This document shows positions 25,358-33,420 of a DNA stretch of 64,000 nt, piece after piece. A program made the translations under genes and the position numbers. The stretch comes from Pedobacter xixiisoli (GTDB lineage Bacteria > Bacteroidota > Bacteroidia > Sphingobacteriales > Sphingobacteriaceae): assembly GCF_900215335.1 (NCBI RefSeq), contig NZ_OCMT01000002.1, positions 310,001 through 374,000 of the forward strand, written 5' to 3'. Within the stretch, counting starts at the first letter, position 1. Every line of letters begins with the position of its first letter. The notes beneath the pieces are model-generated. The model was not told the DNA's origin and searched no databases. It was given only the letters and a program-made list of their open reading frames with translations.

Positions 25358-28081
25358 TTATTGAATAAGCTGAATATGTGCTTGTGCAGGTTTTGGGAAA
25401 ATAGTTACCTCAACCTCAACATTTTTTGTCTGGCTGCAGCCTGTTGCCAAATCTTTAACAGATATTAGTTTATAGGTAAATACCCCAGTATTATTTACAG
25501 GAATTGCGATTGTGGCAGTATCTGAACCAGTTGGTGTGGTTACGGTCTGCACAGCACCATTGTTAATGGCGTAGCTGAATTCGTAAGAAACAGTACTACC
25601 AGATCCTTTGAAACTTATGGCAGGATTACCAGTTGCATCTACACATAAACTTACCGGGCCGTTGGCTGTAGCATCTGGCAAAGCATTTGACCTTAGAATT
25701 ACGTTGGTCTGCGTTCTTTTTGTGTTCAGTGTTTTAATAAAAAACGTTTGTATACCCGAGGCAGATAAAGCTCCGCTTACAGTTCTGTTATTTCCAGCAT
25801 TTTGCGCACTTAATCCATCGGGAAGAGGTGTTGAGTTTTCAAACTGAGTACCGTCTGGAGATAAAGTGTAAATTATAGGTGTGATATTGCTACCCTGGCA
25901 TATCTCTTGGCCATTAACTGTATTGTATTTGATGTTATTACACAAGCCCACACCAGTTGTAGCGCCATTTAAACATTCCTCATCTGCATCTACGGGTCCA
26001 GCAGCATTATTACCAGTAGCATCTGGATCAGTTAAATCTGCAGGTCTTAATATGCTCGCTTTGGTATTGTCGAACACTCGATTAAAACTTCCCGTAAAGG
26101 TCGCTTCCACTAAAAAATCGATAGCACCTTGATTTGGCAGATTGAGTAAGGCAGAGAAAGTTTGCCCTACAGTTGCAGTATTACTCACCGTAACGCCAGT
26201 ACTAGCATTTGCTTGCGTAACAGTACCAATGGTTAATCCTGCAGGTAAACTGATAGCCAAACGCGACCCATTAGCTGCCGAAGGGCCATCATTTTGAACA
26301 CGAATGTTGTAAGTAATTTTATTACCCGAAAAATATTGGCTTAAATCTGGAGATATCGATTCTATTTTTAAGTTCGCCTCTAAAACCTCTATATTAACCA
26401 AATGGATGTTTCTATCACTTTCTATATATGCCCAAGTATCCATCGACCTAGCATCACCAAAGTGATAGGTAGCGTTGGTGTTAGTGCTATATCTTCCAAA
26501 TTTATGTCCATTTGATCTACTACTAATTCCAGTTAAATTTACAAATGGATTCGAGCTACCTCTACCAGCGTTACCAGCATTATCTATACTAGAATCGTCC
26601 CAATAGACTTTATCGCTATATTCGGCCGGATTTGTTTTAGTTGGATCAACAGTATAATTCGTATTATTTTCAGTTAACTCGATGATGATACCATTAGGAT
26701 TGATCTCCATGTCGATATAAGGAAAATGCACCTCTGCAGATCTTAGGAAAGTTTGCACTGATGGAGAGATAGCTCCAGCGGACAAAAAATTACCATTACC
26801 ATCTTTTCCGTCCCAAAAAATCTCATTATACCCCTGTACTGCCGCACCGTTAATAATACGATTTGCGCCACTTGCTATAGGAATTACAATCTGGAAACTT
26901 CCCGATGTAGAGGAATTAAAGCTGATGTTAGCACCTTTACGGCTAATTTTACCTTCAGTTCCTTCTACACCAATAAACTTTACATCGGTAATAATTGGAA
27001 GAATGGCATCCTTCTTTAGCCACATGGTTTGATTGGCCGTGGTAACAAAAGCATTTGCTGTCTCCGGAAGGTCTGGATTAGGCTTACCATAAAAAATTTT
27101 ATGTGTCTTATTTAATGGATCGTCAAGTGTTCTGGGATCATGAAGTCCCGAAAGTGCGGCAACTGTTGAAGCATTTAAACTTTTATAGGTTGGAACTCCA
27201 TTAACCGCAAAGCCGTTATTATTAGAGAAAAAAGTAAAAGCCCAACCATTATTCCCGTTGGTTTGCACCCTATAAGCCCTACCATCTTCGGTAAGAATGT
27301 AATTTGTTACATAAAAACCTCGTTCCTCTCTAAAGTTCGGACTGATTGACAGATTTAAAACATTGGCGTATACACGGCCGGTTAACCATGCAGTTTTAGC
27401 AGCATTTCTTACAGACACATCCCAAGCAGCGATAAGATTTGATGTATTTGCCATTGGCTGCGTCCAATTTGCAGTAGCAGCTACATCAGCGGCACTGATA
27501 TCATCACTATTCCCATTACCTCTTGGCGCCAAAAATTCTACTCTCCAAATACCTTCCTGAGCTGCATTGACATTTACAACTACAGGAGCATAGCCTGCTG
27601 CAGGAGCTCCACTCCATCGAGGCCCCTGCAGTTCTTGAGCTCGATTTTGAATACGACCTGTACTTCCATCATAATTATATATAACTGATGGGCCATTTGG
27701 TGGTGTTATTACTATCTGAGCACCCTGGTAGCCATAAGCACTTGAAGCTACCGCAATAGCCTCTCCATTTTTTGCGTAAACAAAATGAGCACCCCTAGTT
27801 TTAAAAGGATATCTATCTAACCAGTTTTGATTGTCTATATTAGCATACAAAAAAGCTCTGTTACCTTGGGCAGTGGCAGGGTATAGATCTTTACTTCCCT
27901 CGGCAAATACTGTTTTACTAAAAAACAATAGCAGAAAACCGAATGCAAAAACAAGATTGTTATAAAAAGGAAGTTTAAATTGAAAAAGTTTAGAGATCAA
28001 AATTCTCACTACACATAAGCATTTGCTCAGCACAGCACGTTGTTTATCTACAGGAAATTTTAGCGCATCATTTTTTATCAT
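25358..28081 (-). CDS. Large exported DUF11/Ig-domain surface protein
   Basis: A 907-residue protein and first gene of the operon. A positively charged N-terminal extension of about 40 residues precedes the hydrophobic segment (NLVFAFGFLLLFFSKTVFA, about 42-60), so the signal peptide is unusually long or the true start is an internal non-ATG codon. About residues 60-540 form an unrecognised beta-rich region with a FlgD-like segment (GYNEIFWDGKDGNGNFLSAG). A DUF11 domain follows (LKIESISPDLSQYFSGNKIT; IRVQNDGPSAANGSRLAISL), then Ig-like units with paired Cys. It ends at a linker (FPKPAQAHIQLIQ) with no T9SS sorting domain. The next gene starts 40 bp downstream. Probably surface-exposed; function unknown. 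Confidence 0.75.
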   Translation of the reverse strand: MIKNDALKFPVDKQRAVLSKCLCVVRILISKLFQFKLPFYNNLVFAFGFLLLFFSKTVFAEGSKDLYPATAQGNRAFLYANIDNQNWLDRYPFKTRGAHFVYAKNGEAIAVASSAYGYQGAQIVITPPNGPSVIYNYDGSTGRIQNRAQELQGPRWSGAPAAGYAPVVVNVNAAQEGIWRVEFLAPRGNGNSDDISAADVAATANWTQPMANTSNLIAAWDVSVRNAAKTAWLTGRVYANVLNLSISPNFREERGFYVTNYILTEDGRAYRVQTNGNNGWAFTFFSNNNGFAVNGVPTYKSLNASTVAALSGLHDPRTLDDPLNKTHKIFYGKPNPDLPETANAFVTTANQTMWLKKDAILPIITDVKFIGVEGTEGKISRKGANISFNSSTSGSFQIVIPIASGANRIINGAAVQGYNEIFWDGKDGNGNFLSAGAISPSVQTFLRSAEVHFPYIDMEINPNGIIIELTENNTNYTVDPTKTNPAEYSDKVYWDDSSIDNAGNAGRGSSNPFVNLTGISSRSNGHKFGRYSTNTNATYHFGDARSMDTWAYIESDRNIHLVNIEVLEANLKIESISPDLSQYFSGNKITYNIRVQNDGPSAANGSRLAISLPAGLTIGTVTQANASTGVTVSNTATVGQTFSALLNLPNQGAIDFLVEATFTGSFNRVFDNTKASILRPADLTDPDATGNNAAGPVDADEECLNGATTGVGLCNNIKYNTVNGQEICQGSNITPIIYTLSPDGTQFENSTPLPDGLSAQNAGNNRTVSGALSASGIQTFFIKTLNTKRTQTNVILRSNALPDATANGPVSLCVDATGNPAISFKGSGSTVSYEFSYAINNGAVQTVTTPTGSDTATIAIPVNNTGVFTYKLISVKDLATGCSQTKNVEVEVTIFPKPAQAHIQLIQ

Positions 28082-28438
28082 AGCTAACTAAAACATCTGC
28101 ACGAATTGCTTAAGTATTTTATTCCGAGAGGTATAAATCTTAACAAATTGTGTGTCTATTCTTTTATTGTGTTTGTATTTTTACTGCCAAAGCTTTAAAA
28201 CCTATAGGAGTGACTTCCCCAAAAATATATTTTATTTCACACACAGTGAAATTTTTTCTACAGTTTATTTAAAAACAACATTAAAACAAATATTTATGTA
28301 GATTTTTTTACACAAACTTAACAACAGACTTCATTAAAACAGATTTATAGCGAGCATTTCAATTCCCCAATTTTACCCAACAAAAAAGTCGTTGCATTTT
28401 ACTGCAACGACCTAGCCTACATCTATTTACTACAAATA
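28082..28438. other. 357-bp intergenic region between the surface-protein operon and the pectin locus
   Basis: AT-rich. It holds the terminator of the upstream DUF4397 gene (28382-28411) and a possible minus-strand -7 element (TAAGTTTG at 28313-28320) for the surface-protein operon, which would imply a leader of over 200 nt. Nothing else recognised. Confidence 0.5.
28382..28411 (-). terminator. Terminator at the 3' end of the pectin locus
   Basis: Perfect 9-bp stem GTCGTTGCA / TGCAACGAC with a 6-nt loop; the A-run 28382-28387 forms the T-tail on the minus strand. It lies 27 bp past the DUF4397 stop. Confidence 0.9.
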
Positions 28439-29107
28439 TTATTGCTGTACTACATGGTAATTCACTTTCACGCCATCTGTAGTATCAAACCAAATTGAAT
28501 ACGATTTAGCTTCCTTAAATTCGTTGACATTTAGAATTGTAACGTTGCTATTATCTTTTATACCCACCTTGATTTCGCTATTAACTGGCAACTCGGTATA
28601 GATAGGATTATCACCATAGTTCAAGGCTGCGTTAATAACAGTAGTGTTAGCACCTGTTATCACTAAAGGCTTGTCATTAAAAGACGTGGACAGATTCAAA
28701 AATCTAACCTTGAATTTACCGCTCGCAGGTGTTTTAACCTCATTAATATATCCGGCAATAGCAGGTTTCGAATCTTTGGTTTGAAAATAAAATAAAGTGT
28801 ATTGATAACCATTGTACAATATGCCATCAACTGCGGCAGTAGCTTTGTTTTCTATCGCGTTATTAGACCATATTACGCTCTGTCCGGATTTCACCGTCAG
28901 ATAATCACTATATTCTAGATAAGCTATTGCGTTATTAGTTAGTTTCTCCTGGTCTTGATAAAAATCTTGTGGATCGGCATTCATATATGCATTCACAAAA
29001 CGAACTTTAGCAATCCCCTCTTCTAATATTGGTGGATCTTTTTTACAAGCCGAGAACATAACTAAAGCAAGCACTAATAAGCATAACCTTTTTACAGCCA
29101 GCCTCAT
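28439..29107 (-). CDS. DUF4397-type lipoprotein
   Basis: A 222-residue lipoprotein (lipobox SAC, Cys21). The repeated pattern AKVRFVNAYMNADPQDFYQD and KVRFLNLSTSFNDKPLVITG is that of the DUF4397 domain, a beta-sandwich found twice in many Bacteroidota surface lipoproteins. It starts 1 bp after the N-formylglutamate-amidohydrolase-like gene, so the two are one transcriptional pair at the tail of the pectin locus. The function is not known, and whether it takes part in pectin use is uncertain. It could bind ligand at the cell surface. Confidence 0.7.
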   Translation of the reverse strand: MRLAVKRLCLLVLALVMFSACKKDPPILEEGIAKVRFVNAYMNADPQDFYQDQEKLTNNAIAYLEYSDYLTVKSGQSVIWSNNAIENKATAAVDGILYNGYQYTLFYFQTKDSKPAIAGYINEVKTPASGKFKVRFLNLSTSFNDKPLVITGANTTVINAALNYGDNPIYTELPVNSEIKVGIKDNSNVTILNVNEFKEAKSYSIWFDTTDGVKVNYHVVQQ

Positions 29108-29108
29108 A

Positions 29109-30209
29109 TTACCTAACTTTATAAGTATATCCGTACCATTTGTTAAGGTAGTTCACGATAGCTTTATTAAATCTTTCCCCTGCTATCTCTCTTATAGCTT
29201 CGTTATTCCTCACTGTTATACCTGGCGTTTCTGCCTGAATTGAAGAAATATTATCTTGATATCCTTTTGTACTACCCAAAACCGCTGTACCATATTTGCG
29301 TGTGCAATAACCTCCATTAAAATAAGGACGTTTTTTCGCATTTCCTTTAGCATCTATACCGAAAAGCTCTTCGCTCACCTCTAAGGTTTTAATTCTAGTC
29401 CCCGGAACTGCGATTACACCTTCGGCTTCTAATAATCCACCAAAGCTGTGAGGACCTCTAATTAATTGCGAAAATGGCACACTAGGGTTTGCTTTAGCGA
29501 TAGCTGCAATAGAAGAAGAATCAGCCAATTTATCTAAATATTCATCACCCTGTGAAATAGCGTGACCACTTAAGCCATAGCCGAGTTCTGTTTGGTCGAT
29601 AAATTTACTGCTCAATTCATTTCCTTTAACGGAAATATAAGGTTGTGCCGTTTGATAACTGTGTGCCTGACCATGTAAATCTAGAAATAGCCCGCCTTTT
29701 CCATTTTTTTGCGCCTCTGCCATTCTTTCGCGAGCAGCAGCCAAAAGACTGTGATAGCTCAGATACGTACTTTTTGCGTCTTCGTTGGTATACCTCTTAT
29801 CCACTTCGTTTGGAAAAGTATTTGGGTCTACCCTTTTTCTTCCAATGGTATTGATTACAATCCAAGCCCTTTTTTTAGTAGTTGATTTGAAATTCATTGC
29901 AATCTCGAAAGCCAAAGGCAAGGTATTGATATCTCTACCTGTGGTTCCAGTTTCAGGAATTTCTGGACTACCAATATTTACTCCATCATGTGGTACACCT
30001 AACAACAACGGCGCATCATCATCACCAACTACCAATTTTGTATAATTCTTGAAACCAAAAACCGTATCACCTGGTTTGTAAGTTTTGCCTTCGTAGGTAA
30101 ATAACTTATCTGCTGATTTTCTTTCAGCATTTTTGAATGAGAAGGCGATTATAGCCAAACCTGCAAGTGCAAAGATTGCTGGTTTAAATTTCGATTGAGT
30201 AAATGTCAT
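29109..30209 (-). CDS. N-formylglutamate amidohydrolase-like exported protein
   Basis: A 366-residue protein with an N-terminal hydrophobic segment (FALAGLAIIAFSF), so it is exported or membrane-anchored. LLLGVPHDGVNIGSPEIPE matches the zinc-binding VPHxG...P start of the N-formylglutamate amidohydrolase family, and GLFLDLHGQAH supplies the second His-containing motif; RGPHSFGGLLEAEG and NGGYCTRKYG are further conserved-looking loops. Classical members are cytoplasmic and act in histidine breakdown. An exported version at the end of a pectin locus suggests a different amide or ester substrate. The gap to the upstream alpha/beta hydrolase gene is 65 bp. Confidence 0.7.
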   Translation of the reverse strand: MTFTQSKFKPAIFALAGLAIIAFSFKNAERKSADKLFTYEGKTYKPGDTVFGFKNYTKLVVGDDDAPLLLGVPHDGVNIGSPEIPETGTTGRDINTLPLAFEIAMNFKSTTKKRAWIVINTIGRKRVDPNTFPNEVDKRYTNEDAKSTYLSYHSLLAAARERMAEAQKNGKGGLFLDLHGQAHSYQTAQPYISVKGNELSSKFIDQTELGYGLSGHAISQGDEYLDKLADSSSIAAIAKANPSVPFSQLIRGPHSFGGLLEAEGVIAVPGTRIKTLEVSEELFGIDAKGNAKKRPYFNGGYCTRKYGTAVLGSTKGYQDNISSIQAETPGITVRNNEAIREIAGERFNKAIVNYLNKWYGYTYKVR

Positions 30210-30274
30210 CTATAATTTATTTGTTTTTAATTATAGACTGTTTTATGCACCTAAAGTCTCGATTTATTTTTAAT

Positions 30275-32254
30275 TTAATTAATTTGGACTTTAGTCTTAG
30301 TCATCCAACGTATTAGATCAGGAATGTCGTAATGGGCTAATTGACCATGCAGCACCAAACCATATCTGTCTTTTGCCAAAGGCTGTTCCAAAATTTCTTT
30401 ATAAGAGCCGATACAATCATCAAGATTAACTGATGAAATTTTATGATCTAGAAAAGCGGCATGTAAAGCTACTAAACCTAAATTGCCTTTAGCGTTTACT
30501 TCTATACTAGCCTGTTTCATTTTTTGATCGGCAGCTATAAATTGTAAAATCGTTTGAATATCTTGGGTTCTTTGCCCTAATAGTGGCTTTCCGATATGCA
30601 GTGCAAGCATCGCATTGCGATAATCTTTGCTGAAATATTTAGGATCGTTAAGTTCTGGTTTATCAGCAGTTTCCCCTGTTCCACGCAAATCAGCAAAAAC
30701 TACAGCTACATCTTGCTGATCGATGTATTCTCGCATCAATGCAGCACTATCTACTAGTTTATTCTTACCCCCATCGCTTATCCAAATCACTACTTTTCTC
30801 ACCTCTTTTTGCGGATAATAAACCAGAACTGGTAATGGAATTTCATTTTGCTTCCTGATAATAACTTTTTGGAAAAGAGCGAATTTACCCTTCACTTCTC
30901 CAACATTTTCTGATGAAATATTTTGATTGCTCACATCAATGTTTAATAAGTTACGGATATGTTGCTGTTTCGCTTCAATTGTTAATCCCCCAAAATCCTC
31001 ACGATTTTTTAAGTACTCTTGAGATAGTTTCCGGTTATGTTGTTGAACAGTGATTTCGTTTGGAAAACTCAAATTCACTTTACTTTTTTCAGTGGCAAAT
31101 AATTCTCCGTCTGTCAGTACTTTTAAATCTGGCTCTACTATAGCACTATCATCGTTATAAAGCCACTTTCTAAACCACTGCACCGCGTTCTCTCTTTTAG
31201 GTTTCGATATCCCATGACCATCATCGTAAGTAAATAACGACACTTTTTCAGGTTCGCCTAAGCTGGTATAAACTCGCTTCAAATCATCAAAAGACTGCTG
31301 GGTTCCGTTATAGTCTATAAAATCGTAGCGGCCAGCTAAAACTAGCGTAGGTTTTGGCGCAGCAGCAATAAGATAATCGCTCATTTCTAATAAATGAGCA
31401 CCTTCATTCGGAATTTGCGCACAACCATCGGCAGCTCCTGTAGTCGCTAAAGTATTTTCCCTACTCGCTAAATAACTACATGGTACAACTACTTTCACAC
31501 GATCATCGATAGCAGCAAAATAGATGGTTTGCATGCCCCCACCGCTATTTCCTGTTACGCCAATTTTGTTCGCATCCACTTCTTTTCTAGTCACCAAATA
31601 ATCCAAACCACATTGGTTATCGAAAAGTTCGTAAGCAGCAACAGAGGTGCCAACTAAGTTCGACGACAGGTTGAGTAAAGTATGTTCTGTGGTTGAGCCT
31701 CTAGTTAACGATTTTCCGTTTTCGTTTGTTAATTGAACTCGTTCACTTTGAGAAATTGGATCGATTACAAAAACTACAAAACCATTTTTTGCTAAGAGGA
31801 TAGCTGTCTTCTGATAGCTTTCGGTGGCTTTTGAAACATCTTCGTGTCCACAGAACAAAAGAACAGCAGGAAATTTACCGCTACCATTAGGAACATAAAG
31901 ATTAGCGGTTACATGATGATTTTCGAAGCTCTGGTAAATAACTTTTTCAATACGGTAACCATCTTGCTCAACAATACCAGTTATTTGAGGATTTAAAGCT
32001 GCTTTTTTCGGTAGCTTACCAAAAACTTCATTAGCTTTTTGTCTTACTGTTTTGATATAGGCTAAGGTTTGCTTCTTGGATTTTAAAGCTGCATTGAAAT
32101 TTGTTCTACGCTGACCGTATTGTTCGTGCATTTGCTGCACTAAGTAAGTGTTTAAGCTTACGTCAGTTTTCCAATCGAGTACGTTGTATTGTTTTTGGGC
32201 ATTGGCGCTAAAATACCCCAAGAACAAAAAGAAAAATGCAGCCTGCTTAAACAT
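30275..32254 (-). CDS. Exported two-domain alpha/beta hydrolase, putative pectin esterase
   Basis: A 659-residue protein with signal peptide about 1-19 (FSANAQ). The first half is an acetyl-xylan-esterase-like alpha/beta hydrolase: FPAVLLFCGHED (oxyanion region), VTGNSGGGMQT (nucleophile Ser), AGRYDFIDYNG (acid Asp) and FTYDDGHGISKPKREN (His). The second half (about 430-659) has a partial second hydrolase fold (KVVIWISDGGKNK; VVFADLRGTGETAD) in which I do not see a complete triad, so it is probably non-catalytic or divergent. Within a pectin locus it is a candidate methyl- or acetylesterase. It is separated from the PL10 gene by 55 bp containing a dispersed repeat. Confidence 0.75.
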   Translation of the reverse strand: MFKQAAFFFLFLGYFSANAQKQYNVLDWKTDVSLNTYLVQQMHEQYGQRRTNFNAALKSKKQTLAYIKTVRQKANEVFGKLPKKAALNPQITGIVEQDGYRIEKVIYQSFENHHVTANLYVPNGSGKFPAVLLFCGHEDVSKATESYQKTAILLAKNGFVVFVIDPISQSERVQLTNENGKSLTRGSTTEHTLLNLSSNLVGTSVAAYELFDNQCGLDYLVTRKEVDANKIGVTGNSGGGMQTIYFAAIDDRVKVVVPCSYLASRENTLATTGAADGCAQIPNEGAHLLEMSDYLIAAAPKPTLVLAGRYDFIDYNGTQQSFDDLKRVYTSLGEPEKVSLFTYDDGHGISKPKRENAVQWFRKWLYNDDSAIVEPDLKVLTDGELFATEKSKVNLSFPNEITVQQHNRKLSQEYLKNREDFGGLTIEAKQQHIRNLLNIDVSNQNISSENVGEVKGKFALFQKVIIRKQNEIPLPVLVYYPQKEVRKVVIWISDGGKNKLVDSAALMREYIDQQDVAVVFADLRGTGETADKPELNDPKYFSKDYRNAMLALHIGKPLLGQRTQDIQTILQFIAADQKMKQASIEVNAKGNLGLVALHAAFLDHKISSVNLDDCIGSYKEILEQPLAKDRYGLVLHGQLAHYDIPDLIRWMTKTKVQIN

Positions 32255-32260
32255 GTTCTT

Positions 32261-32287
32261 AGATTTCTCCTATCGTCGAAATGACGG
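32261..32287. repeat. Short copy of the ...TCGTCGAAATGACG repeat inside the pectin operon
   Basis: AGATTTCTCCTATCGTCGAA then ATGACGG reproduces one arm (as reverse complement of the left arm) of the element at 5714-5796. It occupies the gap between PL10 and the alpha/beta hydrolase gene. Confidence 0.6.
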
Positions 32288-32309
32288 CATTAAAGTTTTA
32301 GTTCAAATA

Positions 32310-33341
32310 TTAGCCACCATTCGCTTTTAACCATTTCGGATATTCCTTTGCTAATAGATTCTGTGCAAAAGTACCGTACCAAGCGTAACCATATCTACGC
32401 TCTTGACTCACATCTTCAATCCTGTCTTTTATTGTGTTGTCACGATCGCCAAAAATAGGCTTATTGGTTTGTAAATCATAGAATCGAGCCCAGCTAACTG
32501 CATTCGCATCAGCAACTAAACCTTTATCCTTCTCTGCTATTTTATCATATTTCAGACCAACAATCTTCGTACCTTCAAACCAATTAACTGCATTTTTAAT
32601 AGCATTCTTAATTTCTTCAGATGGATCTTTCAGCTTCATCAAAAATCTTACTACACCAACCGATTCGCCTGTACTTAAAGAAGCAGGTTCGAAAGCTCTA
32701 GCCTTAGCAGGAATTAGCTTATTTTCATCGTACTGCGCTGCCCAAATGGTTAATTTTCCATTTTGCACAAACTGTGTTTTTAACACACATTCGACACCTC
32801 TTTTTACTGCATCTGCAGCTTTAGGAATGTATTTTGCATCAACTGCCTCAAAACCATTAGTTCTATAAGCTATGTTCAACATGATAGTCAATGCGTTAAT
32901 CATTGCATTATCGTTATAGGTAATTTCTGCCCTGTAGCTACTTTTATCAGGATAATACTGTGGCCAGCCGCCATTGGCATATTGTGATTTCAACAAGTAA
33001 TCAATTCCCTTTTCCGCAGCCTTTAAGTATGCTTGATTTCCAGTATTTTTGTAAGCCAGCACCAAGGCATTGATTTCCCTAGAAGTAGCGGCATTATCGA
33101 TAGTTGCATGCATTGGTGATGTTGCTTTAATTTTCTCCAACAAAGCCTCTGTAAGCGGATATTCATATTTCACCACACTTTTATCTTGCAATTGCTTCGG
33201 CCAACCACCATTGTTTAACTGATATACAAGCATCTTTTCTGCAATGCTATCGGTTTTAACATCAGTTTTAGCTACGTTTTGAGCGGTTGCGCAACCGCTT
33301 AAAACCATGCAAACGATAAAGATGGTTATGATATTTTTCAT
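32310..33341 (-). CDS. Pectate lyase, PL10 family, lipoprotein
   Basis: Cleaves de-esterified homogalacturonan by beta-elimination. 343 residues from the ATG at 33341; nine upstream in-frame residues to 33368 have no signal-peptide character, whereas MKNIITIFIVCMVLSGC gives a good lipobox (Cys17). PL10 alpha/alpha-barrel motifs are LNNGGWPKQ, ATIDNAATSREINAL, QYANGGWPQYYPD, ITYNDNAMINAL and RRYGYAWYG near the end. The two NGGWP repeats and the DNxAT-type segment are typical. Probably anchored at the cell surface or periplasmic face. It is flanked on both sides by dispersed repeats, yet stays in line with the rest of the locus. Confidence 0.9.
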   Translation of the reverse strand: MKNIITIFIVCMVLSGCATAQNVAKTDVKTDSIAEKMLVYQLNNGGWPKQLQDKSVVKYEYPLTEALLEKIKATSPMHATIDNAATSREINALVLAYKNTGNQAYLKAAEKGIDYLLKSQYANGGWPQYYPDKSSYRAEITYNDNAMINALTIMLNIAYRTNGFEAVDAKYIPKAADAVKRGVECVLKTQFVQNGKLTIWAAQYDENKLIPAKARAFEPASLSTGESVGVVRFLMKLKDPSEEIKNAIKNAVNWFEGTKIVGLKYDKIAEKDKGLVADANAVSWARFYDLQTNKPIFGDRDNTIKDRIEDVSQERRYGYAWYGTFAQNLLAKEYPKWLKANGG

Positions 33342-33355
33342 TTTATTTCTGTTTT

Positions 33356-33417
33356 GCCACAGATGCACAGCTATCTTATTCTCAAAAATCCTTTCAATCT
33401 GTGCATCTGTGGCTAGT
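33356..33417. repeat. Inverted pair of GCCACAGATGCACAG / CTGTGCATCTGTGGC
   Basis: GCCACAGATGCACAG (33356-33370) and its perfect inverse CTGTGCATCTGTGGC lie about 30 bp apart between the GH105 and PL10 genes, forming a 15-bp stem. The same wording appears at 10931-10950. Confidence 0.75.
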
Positions 33418-33420
33418 AAA

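Noticed and set aside
23600..28081. Idea that the three surface-protein genes are one gene broken by frameshifts
   Set aside because: Each has its own signal peptide and start with 27-40 bp gaps; a simple indel would not create those. The idea is kept only as a check in the findings.
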